Assembly: GCF_011170125.1 (NCBI RefSeq)
Contig: NZ_BLLN01000001.1
Location: forward strand, 248,001 to 312,000
DNA from: Streptomyces diastaticus subsp. diastaticus
GTDB taxonomy: Bacteria; Actinomycetota; Actinomycetes; Streptomycetales; Streptomycetaceae
Direction: 5' to 3'
Length of the DNA: 64,000 nucleotides
This document shows positions 56,966 through 64,000 of the stretch, in pieces; the first letter of the stretch is position 1, and every line of letters starts with the position of its first letter. The notes under the pieces were generated by a model. That model had not been told where the DNA came from. It saw only the letters and a list, made by a program, of their open reading frames with translations, and did not search any database. Position numbers and translations under genes: made by a program.

Positions 56966-58213
56966 TCAGCGGGTGGCGTGCAGGGCCACGGGGCGGCTGA
57001 AGGGGTTGCCGCCCTGCATGACCGCGAGGTGGCCGACGACGACGATCCGGTCGGTGCCGGGGACGACGGCGGCCTCGGCGACCCCGAGTCCCTGCCGGGC
57101 GTTCTCGCGGACCTCGCCACCGGTGGGCAGCCGGGGGCGGTCGAGCTTGTGGCAGCGGCCGTCGGCGGCCTGGTACCAGAGGTTCTCGTACAGGGTGCCG
57201 GTGTCGCCGTCGACCAGCAGCGGGGGGCGGGTGCCGCAGGCGCCCTCCGCCTCGGGCAGGTCGCGCCACCGCTTGCCGTCCCAGCGCAGCCGGAGGTGTT
57301 CGTCGTCGGGTTCCTCCTCCACCTCGCCGTGGTTGAAGGAGTGCCGGCCGAACGCGTGGACCTCGTCGGGGGCGACGGCGACGACGGTGTCGAGCGCGGC
57401 GCCCGCCTCTGGCGGGACCGGGTCGGGGAACCGTCGCAGCGGGGTGTCGACGGCCGTCCAGCGGGTGCCGTCGTAGTGGTGGGCGGCGGTCTGGTTCATC
57501 TCCTGGCCGTCGCCGCCGATGCCGGGGCCCTCGGAGCGGTGTCCGACGGCCCAGAGGTCGTCGCCGGAGGTCCCGTCGAGGGCGGCGGCGGTGAAGGGCA
57601 GCAGGGTGGTGGTCCAGCGGGCACCGTCCCAGTGGGCGACCTGGGTGCGGGTGTCGCTGACGATGTTCCCGGCGCCGTCGTCCCGGTCGGGCGGGTGCGG
57701 GTTCTGGAGGAGGGTGACGTCGTCGGGGCCGAAGGCGGCCAGGTCGAGCAGGTCGCCTTCGGGCGGCGGGGTGACGGTGGACCAGCGGCCGTCGCGCCAC
57801 TGGGCGATGACCGGCGGGCCGCCCTGCTCGGTGGTGGTGCCGGTCGCCCAGAGGGCGTCGGGGCCCGCGGCGTCCAGGCGCGGCGGGTACGGGATGTCCG
57901 CGAGCGCGTCGGGCAGCGGCAGGCGCCGCCAGCCGTCGCCGGTGTCGCGCAGCAGGTACCGGCCGGTCGACCCGCCGTTCTTCCGGTCGTGCCCCGCGGC
58001 CCACAGGTCGTCGGGGCCGAGCGCCGCCAGATCGGTCAACTCGCCGTCCTGGTCGCCGACGTGGTCCAGGCGGAGGGCGACCGGGGCGCCCTCCGGGACA
58101 CCGGGGCGCCCGGTCCGCGCGTCGTCCTGCCCGCCCGTGGTGTCCGCTCCGCAACCGGTCAGCGCCAGCGCGAGGACGGTGAGCATTCCCGCGCGTGCGG
58201 TACGGCGCGCCAT
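56966..58213 (-). CDS. Lipoprotein with repeated beta-propeller-like blades
   Basis: 415 residues. The N-terminus ARRTARAGMLTVLALALTGC ends in a lipobox (LTGC), followed by an acidic Gly/Asp linker. The body repeats a motif of about 45-50 residues, such as DLAALGPDDLWAAGHDRK, GPDALWATGTTTEQGG, FGPDDVTLLQ, TSGDDLWAVGHRSEGPG and VAVAPDEVHAFGRHSFNHG, alternating with Trp-containing strands (IAQWRDGRWSTVTP, VAHWDGARWTTTLLPFT). This is the pattern of a multi-bladed propeller, similar to Kelch or exo-sialidase-like repeats. It probably binds a ligand or a partner protein at the cell surface. No family name given. It has its own promoter region on the right. Confidence 0.82.
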   Translation of the reverse strand: MARRTARAGMLTVLALALTGCGADTTGGQDDARTGRPGVPEGAPVALRLDHVGDQDGELTDLAALGPDDLWAAGHDRKNGGSTGRYLLRDTGDGWRRLPLPDALADIPYPPRLDAAGPDALWATGTTTEQGGPPVIAQWRDGRWSTVTPPPEGDLLDLAAFGPDDVTLLQNPHPPDRDDGAGNIVSDTRTQVAHWDGARWTTTLLPFTAAALDGTSGDDLWAVGHRSEGPGIGGDGQEMNQTAAHHYDGTRWTAVDTPLRRFPDPVPPEAGAALDTVVAVAPDEVHAFGRHSFNHGEVEEEPDDEHLRLRWDGKRWRDLPEAEGACGTRPPLLVDGDTGTLYENLWYQAADGRCHKLDRPRLPTGGEVRENARQGLGVAEAAVVPGTDRIVVVGHLAVMQGGNPFSRPVALHATR

Positions 58214-58319
58214 GGTCCCCTCTCCCGGGCGGTCCGGGTGGTGGGCCGCCCTCGACTCGCGGGCAGCGTACCTCCGGCCGCCCTCCGGGCGGGCGGGGCG
58301 TCCGGCGCCGGGGCCGTCC

Positions 58320-58850
58320 TCAGCCCGCGCGGCCGAAGGGGAAGTCGCGGAGCTTGCGCCAGACGCCGTCCGGGCCCTGCTCGTAGAGGGCGAAGCCGGA
58401 GCAGGTCCAGCTCGCCTCGAAGTCCTTCAGCGCCTCGAACGCCTCGTCCATCGCCTCCTCGGCGATGCCGTGCGCGATCGTCACGTGCGGGTGGTACGGG
58501 AACTGGAGCTCGCGGGCGATGGGCCCCGAGGCGTCCCTGACCTGCTTCTGGAGCCAGGTGCAGGCGTCCGCGCCGGCGGCGACACGGACGTAGACCACCG
58601 GGGAGAGCGGGCGGAAGGTGCCGGTACCGCTGAGCCGCATCGGGAAGGGGCGGCCGGCGGCGGCCACCTCGGCGAGGTGCTGCTCGATGGCGGGGACGGC
58701 GGCCGCGTCCACCTCGGTGGGCGGGACCAGGGTGACGTGGGTCGGGATGCCGTAGGCCGCGGTGTCGCCGAAGCCGGCACGCCGCGCCTGGAGGAGGCTG
58801 CCGTGCGGCTCCGGGACCGCGAGCGAAACGCCGAGCGTTACGGTCCCCAC
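58320..58850 (-). CDS. 2'-5' RNA ligase / cyclic phosphodiesterase-like protein (2H superfamily)
   Basis: 176 residues. The two HxT motifs define the 2H fold: IPTHVTLVPPTEVD (about residue 40) and YHPHVTIAHGIAEEAM (about residue 126). The intervening sheet includes RPLSPVVYVRVAAGADACT and LQKQVRDASGPIARELQF. Enzymes of the family hydrolyse cyclic or 2'-5' phosphodiesters; the actual substrate here is unknown. GTG 58850 with AGGAG 6 nt upstream. Located 128 bp downstream of trpS in the same direction, beyond the trpS terminator, so it is separately transcribed. Confidence 0.88.
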   Translation of the reverse strand: MGTVTLGVSLAVPEPHGSLLQARRAGFGDTAAYGIPTHVTLVPPTEVDAAAVPAIEQHLAEVAAAGRPFPMRLSGTGTFRPLSPVVYVRVAAGADACTWLQKQVRDASGPIARELQFPYHPHVTIAHGIAEEAMDEAFEALKDFEASWTCSGFALYEQGPDGVWRKLRDFPFGRAG

Positions 58851-58941
58851 GTCGTACTCCTGTCCTTCGAAGGTGGCGGCGCCGTCCCCTGCCGGACGGC
58901 ACCGCCCTCAGGTGCGGGCACGGCCGCGCCCGCCGGGGTCC

Positions 58942-58969
58942 GGGCCGCCGCCCCGGGGGGCGGCGGCCC
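58942..58969 (-). terminator. Terminator of trpS
   Basis: GGGCCGCCGCCCC and GGGGCGGCGGCCC form a 13-bp near-perfect hairpin starting 8 bp after the trpS stop. Confidence 0.8.
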
Positions 58970-58977
58970 GTGCCCCT

Positions 58978-60003
<1,026 letters not shown>

Positions 60004-60212
60004 TCAGGTCCGCGGCGCCCTCCGGAATCGGACCCGTCATACCCCGGGGGGTGCCGGGTGTACGGGGAGCGCACGAACCGGAACCGGGGGCGCGCGCCCG
60101 CACACGGGTGAGCCCCGCGCGGCGGGCTGCCGTGCGGGGCTCATGCCGCCCTGCGGGGCGGGGGTCCCGGGTCGTCGCCCCGGGTGCCGGGGCGGGGCGC
60201 GTCAGGCGCCGG

Positions 60213-60383
60213 TCACCATCGGTACCAGCGGCCGCGCGCTCCACCGGGGCCGGCGGAACGGAAGACGAAGCCCAGGACCCAGACGATGAGCACGATCGCG
60301 GCGATCCACCACAGGATGTCGAGAGCGAATCCTCCGCCGAAAAGGAGAACGGCGAGCAGAAGAACAAGAAGAAGGGGCACCAT
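60213..60383 (-). CDS. Very small hydrophobic protein (DUF5670/Lmo0937-type, 56 aa)
   Basis: ATG 60383 with GGAGG 9 nt upstream opens 56 codons with a normal G/C third-position bias. The product has two hydrophobic segments: MVPLLLVLLLAVLLFGGGFA and IAAIVLIVWVLGFVF, then a Gly/Arg tail ending RWYRW. This two-helix hydrophobic pattern with an LDILWWIA linker is the Lmo0937-like (DUF5670) family, which is linked with general stress in other bacteria. It is too short to be found by size filters. It lies upstream of trpS (about 220 bp) and near CsbD and DUF1206 genes, consistent with a stress group. Function unknown. Confidence 0.8.
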   Translation of the reverse strand: MVPLLLVLLLAVLLFGGGFALDILWWIAAIVLIVWVLGFVFRSAGPGGARGRWYRW

Positions 60384-60680
60384 GTCGATCAACCTCCGCG
60401 ATATCAGTTTCTCCGTCGAGAGGCCATGTGCCCCCGATCACCGGACAGATTCGCGGCACGTTCCTCACAGATTGGTAAAGGCGGGAACCCGGATGCGGAG
60501 AACCGCGTGAAGAGCGCGCCCGGCCCGCCGTGAGGCGTCGAACGCGCGCGTACGCGAGACCTCGGACTGTTTCCGACCGCTCCGGCGGGAAGGGATTTCC
60601 GACGCGGATGTTTGCCGTCCGGATCGCCGGTCATGCGACCCCGCAGAGTTCAACGCCCTCTCTCAAAGGAGTCGCAGACC

Positions 60681-60866
60681 ATGGACGAGAAGCGCATGAC
60701 CGACGAGAAGAGCAAGAGCCGCGTCGAGCAGGCCAAGGGCAAGGCCAAGGAGACCGTCGGCCGGGCCGTGGGCAACGAGCGACTGGCCGCGGAGGGCCGG
60801 GCCGAGCAGAGCAAGGGCGACCTGCGCCAGGCGAAGGAGAAGGGCAAGGATGCCTTCCGTCACTGA
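60681..60866 (+). CDS. CsbD-family general stress protein
   Basis: 61 residues, highly charged and probably mostly helical or disordered. The CsbD-type repeat KGKAKETVGRAVGNERLAAE with EGRAEQSKGDLRQAKEKG is characteristic. The gene is preceded by AAAGGAG 9 nt before ATG 60681. In Gram-positives such genes belong to the SigB general stress regulon; GGGAAG at 60587 with GTTT 14 nt before it is a weak SigB-like candidate. Located between the 56-residue membrane protein and the DUF1206 gene, both also stress-type. Confidence 0.92.
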   Translation: MDEKRMTDEKSKSRVEQAKGKAKETVGRAVGNERLAAEGRAEQSKGDLRQAKEKGKDAFRH

Positions 60867-61684
60867 GCGCCGGGGCCGCGCGGCGCCACGCAGGAGCGGG
60901 CTCGCCGTCCGCCGGGCCGCCCCGGCGGCGGACGCGAGGGTCTCGCGGCCCAGACGGCCACGCCCCGGCGGACGGTTGCGACGGGCCGCCCAGCGGCTCC
61001 TCGCCCTGACGGCCGGGGCTTCCCGACGCGGCGCCCGACGCCGCCCCCGGGCCCGGTGACGCGGATGACCGCACCGGCGCGGCGCTCACCGCCCGGCGCC
61101 CGCGGACCCGGCGGCCCGCCCCCGGGCAGCAGACCGGCGCGTGGGCCCCGCCCCCTACTCCCCCTCCCGGCGGGGCCCACCGCGCCTCCTCTCCTTTCCG
61201 GCCTCCGGCCCGGAGTTCCCCATCGCGGAACCGGTCCGGGACCGGGCTACGGAGACTCCCGGGGACGGGCGGCCGAGATGCCGCGCGGGGCGGCGGGATT
61301 CACCCGATCCCGCCACCCCGCTTTTCTCTTGCGCGAATTCCCTTCGGAATACATGAACTTACCCTCCGCCGCCCGGGAGCGGCATCCGGCACGGAACACG
61401 TACGCCACGTCCCCCGCCCGTCACGCACTCCGCCTCACCCTCTTCCTCGTAAAGCGGAAGAGGGAATCGGTGTTCTCCGGGCGCCCGCCGGGTAATCCGG
61501 TCCGCGTCTCCGTTCCGATCGCCGGTCCGTCCCCTCCGGACCACCCGGGACATCCCGCCCGGGCCCGCTCACTGATTCCCTTCCGGGTCTTCGCCCTCTT
61601 GCGGCCGGAGCCGCCCGTGGTCATCGGAACGCACCGCCACCACCCCTCCCGTTTCCGTTTCCTCACCCTTGCCGGGGGCATCCG
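60867..61684. other. Gap, no gene recognised; sigma-B-like promoter candidate
   Basis: About 820 bp. The first 330 bp give Arg/Pro/Gly-rich translations. The second half is less G/C-rich, with CT-rich tracts and small inverted repeats (ATTCC-cttc-GGAAT near 61337-61350). A possible SigB-type promoter, GTGT-N16-GGGTAA at 61470-61495, would drive the DUF1206 gene with a long leader of about 180 nt. No coding sequence supported. Confidence 0.45.
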
Positions 61685-62527
61685 GTGGCCATGGATTCCT
61701 CATCGATGGCACGTGAGGGCCACCGCCGGGCACGGCGGGCGGCCGACAGCCGGGTGGTCTCCGCCGGGGCGCGCGCCGGCTTCGCCGCGCGCGGGGTGAT
61801 CTATCTGCTGGTGGGGGTCCTCGCGGGCCAGATCGCGCTCCAGGGCGGCGGACAGCAGGCCGACCGGGGTGGCGCGCTCCAGGAGATCGGGGGGCGGCCG
61901 TTCGGCGGGGTGCTGCTCTGGGTGATCGGCGTCGCGCTCGCGGGCATGGCCCTGTGGCGGCTCTCGGAGGCGGCGTTCGGCGCGGCGGGACCGGACGGCG
62001 GCAAGGCGACGAAGCGGCCGGCGTCGGCGGCGCGTGCGGTCTTCTACGCCTTCGTCGCGTACTCGGTGCTGTCGTTCGCCGCGGGCGAGAAGGGCGGGGG
62101 CGGCTCCAGCGACGCCCAGTCGCAGGACATCACCGCGCGGGCGCTGGGGCTCCCGGGCGGGCAGTGGATCGTCGGTGCGGCGGCGGTGGGGGTGACGGCC
62201 GCCGGTGTGGTGGTCGCGGTCCGGGCGGTGCTGCGGAAGTACCGCGAGCAGCTGCGGACGGGCGCCATGTCCCGCCGCGCCCGTCGGCTGGTCGACGTGA
62301 CCGGTGTCCTCGGCGGCACCGCGCGCGGCCTGGTCTTCGCGGCGGCCGGGGTCTTCGCCCTGCTGGCGGCGGCCGACTACGACCCGGACGAGGCCAAGGG
62401 CATGGACGACACCCTGCGCTCCTTCGCGGACACCCCGGCGGGCCCGTGGCTGCTGGTGCTGGTCGCGGTGGGGCTGGCCGCCTTCGGCCTCTTCTCCTTC
62501 GCCGACGCCAGGTGGCGCGAGGTCTGA
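61685..62527 (+). CDS. DUF1206 membrane protein
   Basis: 280 residues with six hydrophobic segments arranged as three repeats of a two-helix unit. Each begins with a conserved pattern: ARAGFAARGVIYLLVGVLAG, SAARAVFYAFVAYSVLSFA and TARGLVFAAAGVFALLAAA, and ends with VIGVALAGMALWRLSEA, VGVTAAGVVVAVRAV and VAVGLAAFGLFSFADAR. This is the DUF1206 repeat (GxxARGxxY). The N-terminus is polar with an Arg-rich stretch. GTG 61685 or ATG 61691. The function is unknown, with stress induction suggested by neighbours and a SigB-like promoter. A 32-bp palindrome and small direct repeats lie downstream. Confidence 0.9.
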   Translation: MAMDSSSMAREGHRRARRAADSRVVSAGARAGFAARGVIYLLVGVLAGQIALQGGGQQADRGGALQEIGGRPFGGVLLWVIGVALAGMALWRLSEAAFGAAGPDGGKATKRPASAARAVFYAFVAYSVLSFAAGEKGGGGSSDAQSQDITARALGLPGGQWIVGAAAVGVTAAGVVVAVRAVLRKYREQLRTGAMSRRARRLVDVTGVLGGTARGLVFAAAGVFALLAAADYDPDEAKGMDDTLRSFADTPAGPWLLVLVAVGLAAFGLFSFADARWREV

Positions 62528-62579
62528 GGGCGGGCCGGCGGGAGCCCGGCGGCCCGTCCCGGCGCGCGCCCGGCCCGGC

Positions 62580-62607
62580 GGCCCCTGGCCGACGGCCCCT
62601 GGCCGAC
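62580..62607. repeat. Tandem 14-bp direct repeat
   Basis: GGCCCCTGGCCGAC occurs twice exactly in tandem, with a third partial copy starting at 62608, in the gap downstream of the DUF1206 gene. Confidence 0.75.
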
Positions 62608-62705
62608 GGCCTGGTCCGTCCCCGGGGTGGTCCACGGCACCGCACCGGCTCGCCGGCCCGGAGATCGCGGCGCCGGACGCCCGGTCCGGCGTCCCCACGC
62701 ACACC

Positions 62706-62737
62706 CGCGGGCGCCCGCCGGCCGGCGGGCGCCCGCG
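62706..62737. terminator. 32-bp perfect palindrome (bidirectional terminator)
   Basis: Each 16-nt half is the exact reverse complement of the other with no spacer; in RNA it gives a 14-bp stem with a 4-nt GGCC loop. Located between the convergent DUF1206 and serine-protease genes, so it probably ends both transcripts. Confidence 0.75.
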
Positions 62738-62746
62738 TGCACGGGA

Positions 62747-63574
62747 TCAGGGCTTGGGCACGGCGCAGCCCGAGCGGCTGAGGTCGATCTCGCTGCCGGG
62801 GCCGATGCAGGGGACGAGGGTGTAGGTCTGCTGGCCGTAGTTGATGCCCTCGCGGACCGTCACCTCACCGTTCTCGTCCACCTCGCAGGGGTTGTTGTCG
62901 GTGCACTCCCCGCCGCTCTCGTTGCCCGTGTTGTTGACGGCGACGACCTTGCCGGTGGCGTCGTCGATCACCGGGGAGCCGGAGGTGCCGCCGATGGTGT
63001 CGCAGGCGTCGGTGTAGCGGACCGAGTCCTTCCAGGTCCAGTCGCCCTCCTTGAGCTGGTGGGCGAAGCCGTCGACGGAGCAGTTGTACGTCCGCTTCCA
63101 GTAACCGGAGGCGACGGTGATCGCGGTGCCCTCGGTGGGGCGGGCGGCGTCGAGTTCCAGGGCCTCGATGCCGTAGGCACTCTCGATCTCGGCATAGGTC
63201 TCGCCGAGTTGGTAGAGGGAGACGTCCGTGTCGGTCATCGTGCCGTACGCGAGCTTGGCGGCGCGCAGGGTGCCGACGCCGTTGCCGGCGCCGTCGAGCA
63301 GGGTGAAGGAGCGCGAGGAGGGCTGGTCGACGAGGACCTCGCCGGGCGCGGGGAAGCCGCTCTCCAGGCAGTGCCCGTTGGAGAGGACCAGCGCCGGGTC
63401 GTCCGCCTCCGCGGTGGGGGTGCGCACGACGGAGCCGGAACAGTTGGAGAGCGCGACCGTGCCGGACAGGTCCACGGCGGCGGGCGCGGCGGGGCCGGGA
63501 GCGGCGACGGCGGGGGCGGCGGAGGCACCGAGCAGGGCGGCGGCGAGCAGCGCGCCGGCGAGGGGCTTCTTCAT
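62747..63574 (-). CDS. Secreted trypsin-like serine protease
   Basis: 275 residues, exported. Signal MKKPLAGALLAAALLGASAAP, cleavage near AVAA. The S1-type triad is His in VLSNGHCLESG, Asp in MTDTDVSLYQLGE and Ser in GGTSGSPVIDD. Four or more cysteines (NCSG, HCLES, YNCSV, DACDT, GECTDNNPCEV) could form disulfides. The catalytic Ser pattern TSGSP resembles V8/glutamyl endopeptidase-like enzymes. There is no propeptide of alpha-lytic type, since the mature sequence starts right after the signal. Start ATG 63574. Monocistronic, with a strong terminator palindrome just beyond the stop. Its role is presumably extracellular proteolysis. Confidence 0.9.
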   Translation of the reverse strand: MKKPLAGALLAAALLGASAAPAVAAPGPAAPAAVDLSGTVALSNCSGSVVRTPTAEADDPALVLSNGHCLESGFPAPGEVLVDQPSSRSFTLLDGAGNGVGTLRAAKLAYGTMTDTDVSLYQLGETYAEIESAYGIEALELDAARPTEGTAITVASGYWKRTYNCSVDGFAHQLKEGDWTWKDSVRYTDACDTIGGTSGSPVIDDATGKVVAVNNTGNESGGECTDNNPCEVDENGEVTVREGINYGQQTYTLVPCIGPGSEIDLSRSGCAVPKP

Positions 63575-63804
63575 GTGGGGGGACCCTCTCTGAGGCCCGT
63601 GCCGGACAGGTGGGGGGCGCGGCACGGGCACGAGTTGACGAATTGACATGCGCATTGTTGGCGCACACCCCCGGTCCGGCAAGGGGTCTGTTTCAGCCAC
63701 TCCCACCGCGCCTCCGCACCCCGGCGCCCGCCACCTTCGTACGCGCCCCCACGCCCCATCGCGCCTCCTTCCCTTCCCGCCGGGCCCGATTAGGCTGGCC
63801 GTTC

Positions 63805-63975
63805 ATGAGCGCCAGCGAGATCACCCGCACCGAGTGCCGCCAGTGCGGCACCGAGATCTACGGGGTGAACGGCCGCTACTCCTGCGCGGTCTGCGGCTGG
63901 GTCAACCCCTGGTACGAGGGGCACGGCGAGCTGCCCACCGCCGAGGACGACCCGGACCGGAAGGGCGCGGACTGA
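63805..63975 (+). CDS. Small zinc-ribbon protein (56 aa)
   Basis: 56 residues. Two CxxC knuckles (ECRQCGTE and SCAVCGWV) form a zinc ribbon similar to rubredoxin-like or GATA-type ribbons, with conserved aromatic residues between (IYGVNGRYSCAVCGWVNPWYE). The tail is acidic (ELPTAEDDPDRKGAD). The start ATG 63805 is supported by TAGGCT ending 8 nt upstream and lack of a ribosome binding site (leaderless). The longer frame from 63610 has low-complexity composition and is not preferred. Function unknown; such ribbons are common in actinomycete small proteins that bind nucleic acids or proteins. Confidence 0.75.
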   Translation: MSASEITRTECRQCGTEIYGVNGRYSCAVCGWVNPWYEGHGELPTAEDDPDRKGAD

Positions 63976-64000
63976 CGCGCGCGACCGGGGAGCCCGCCGG

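Noticed and set aside
61056..61799. Plus frame across the 60867-61684 gap
   Set aside because: It runs out of frame into the DUF1206 gene and has low-complexity, promoter-like composition; no domain.

Overview
The window is a very GC-rich chromosome segment from an actinomycete, almost certainly a Streptomyces. The coding sequence has near-saturated G/C third positions and many GTG starts. The gene content is typical of the Streptomyces core: SnpA/SnpR protease pair, SCO4848-type membrane protein, MHYT protein, ECF sigma factors with membrane partners, actinobacterial succinate dehydrogenase operon. From memory the gene order resembles the S. coelicolor SCO4847-SCO4901 core region; this should be checked by alignment. 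I see no IS element, prophage, CRISPR array, tRNA or rRNA.

Layout. 1-14.4 kb: nucleoside salvage. A partial adenosine deaminase gene sits at the left edge, and a leftward operon encodes a BMP-family nucleoside-binding lipoprotein, an ABC ATPase, two permeases, cytidine deaminase and thymidine phosphorylase. Between them lie an alpha/beta hydrolase with a missing nucleophile, a divergent LysR/MFS pair, a SnoaL-tailed ECF sigma factor, an MHYT membrane sensor and a STAS protein. 14.6-19.6 kb: two overlapping exported proteins of unknown function, a DUF389 membrane protein, a tiny membrane protein and an M20 amidohydrolase. 19.9-27.4 kb: a two-armed cell-surface glycopolymer cluster (NeuB-like synthase, NeuA-HAD fusion, two polysialyltransferase-like enzymes, DUF6716 and GT2 glycosyltransferases) that best fits nonulosonic acid (Kdn/teichulosonic acid) polymer synthesis. 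Its two arms diverge from mirror-image leaderless promoters.

27.4-40.3 kb: LeuE exporter, lipoprotein L,D-transpeptidase, ECF sigma/membrane partner pair, ArsR-type regulator, two Tat-exported proteins, a GH20 hexosaminidase and an OHCU-decarboxylase-like protein. 40.5-45.8 kb: sdhCDAB with a clear terminator, then a TetR-controlled three-gene unit whose promoter is bracketed by two near-identical palindromes. 46-64 kb: envelope and housekeeping genes: metallophosphoesterase, D-Ala-D-Ala carboxypeptidase, BrkB-like protein, DprE1/DprE2 homologues, snapalysin with its LysR regulator, hydroxyacid dehydrogenase, 2'-5' RNA ligase-like protein, trpS, three stress-type small or membrane proteins, an exported serine protease and a zinc-ribbon protein.

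The most distinctive themes are these. (i) The glycopolymer cluster, the carboxypeptidase and DprE1/DprE2 together suggest a cell-wall polymer system with unusual enzymes: a NeuB without its SAF domain and a DprE1 with Ser and Arg at the positions of Cys387 and Lys418. (ii) At least eleven genes have a TANNNT or GANNNT box 6-8 nt before the start codon, so leaderless transcription is widespread. (iii) Several sharply defined operators and RNA structures are visible: the TetR palindromes, a palindrome shared by add and the nucleoside transporter, and a four-arm repeat structure between the binding protein and its ATPase.
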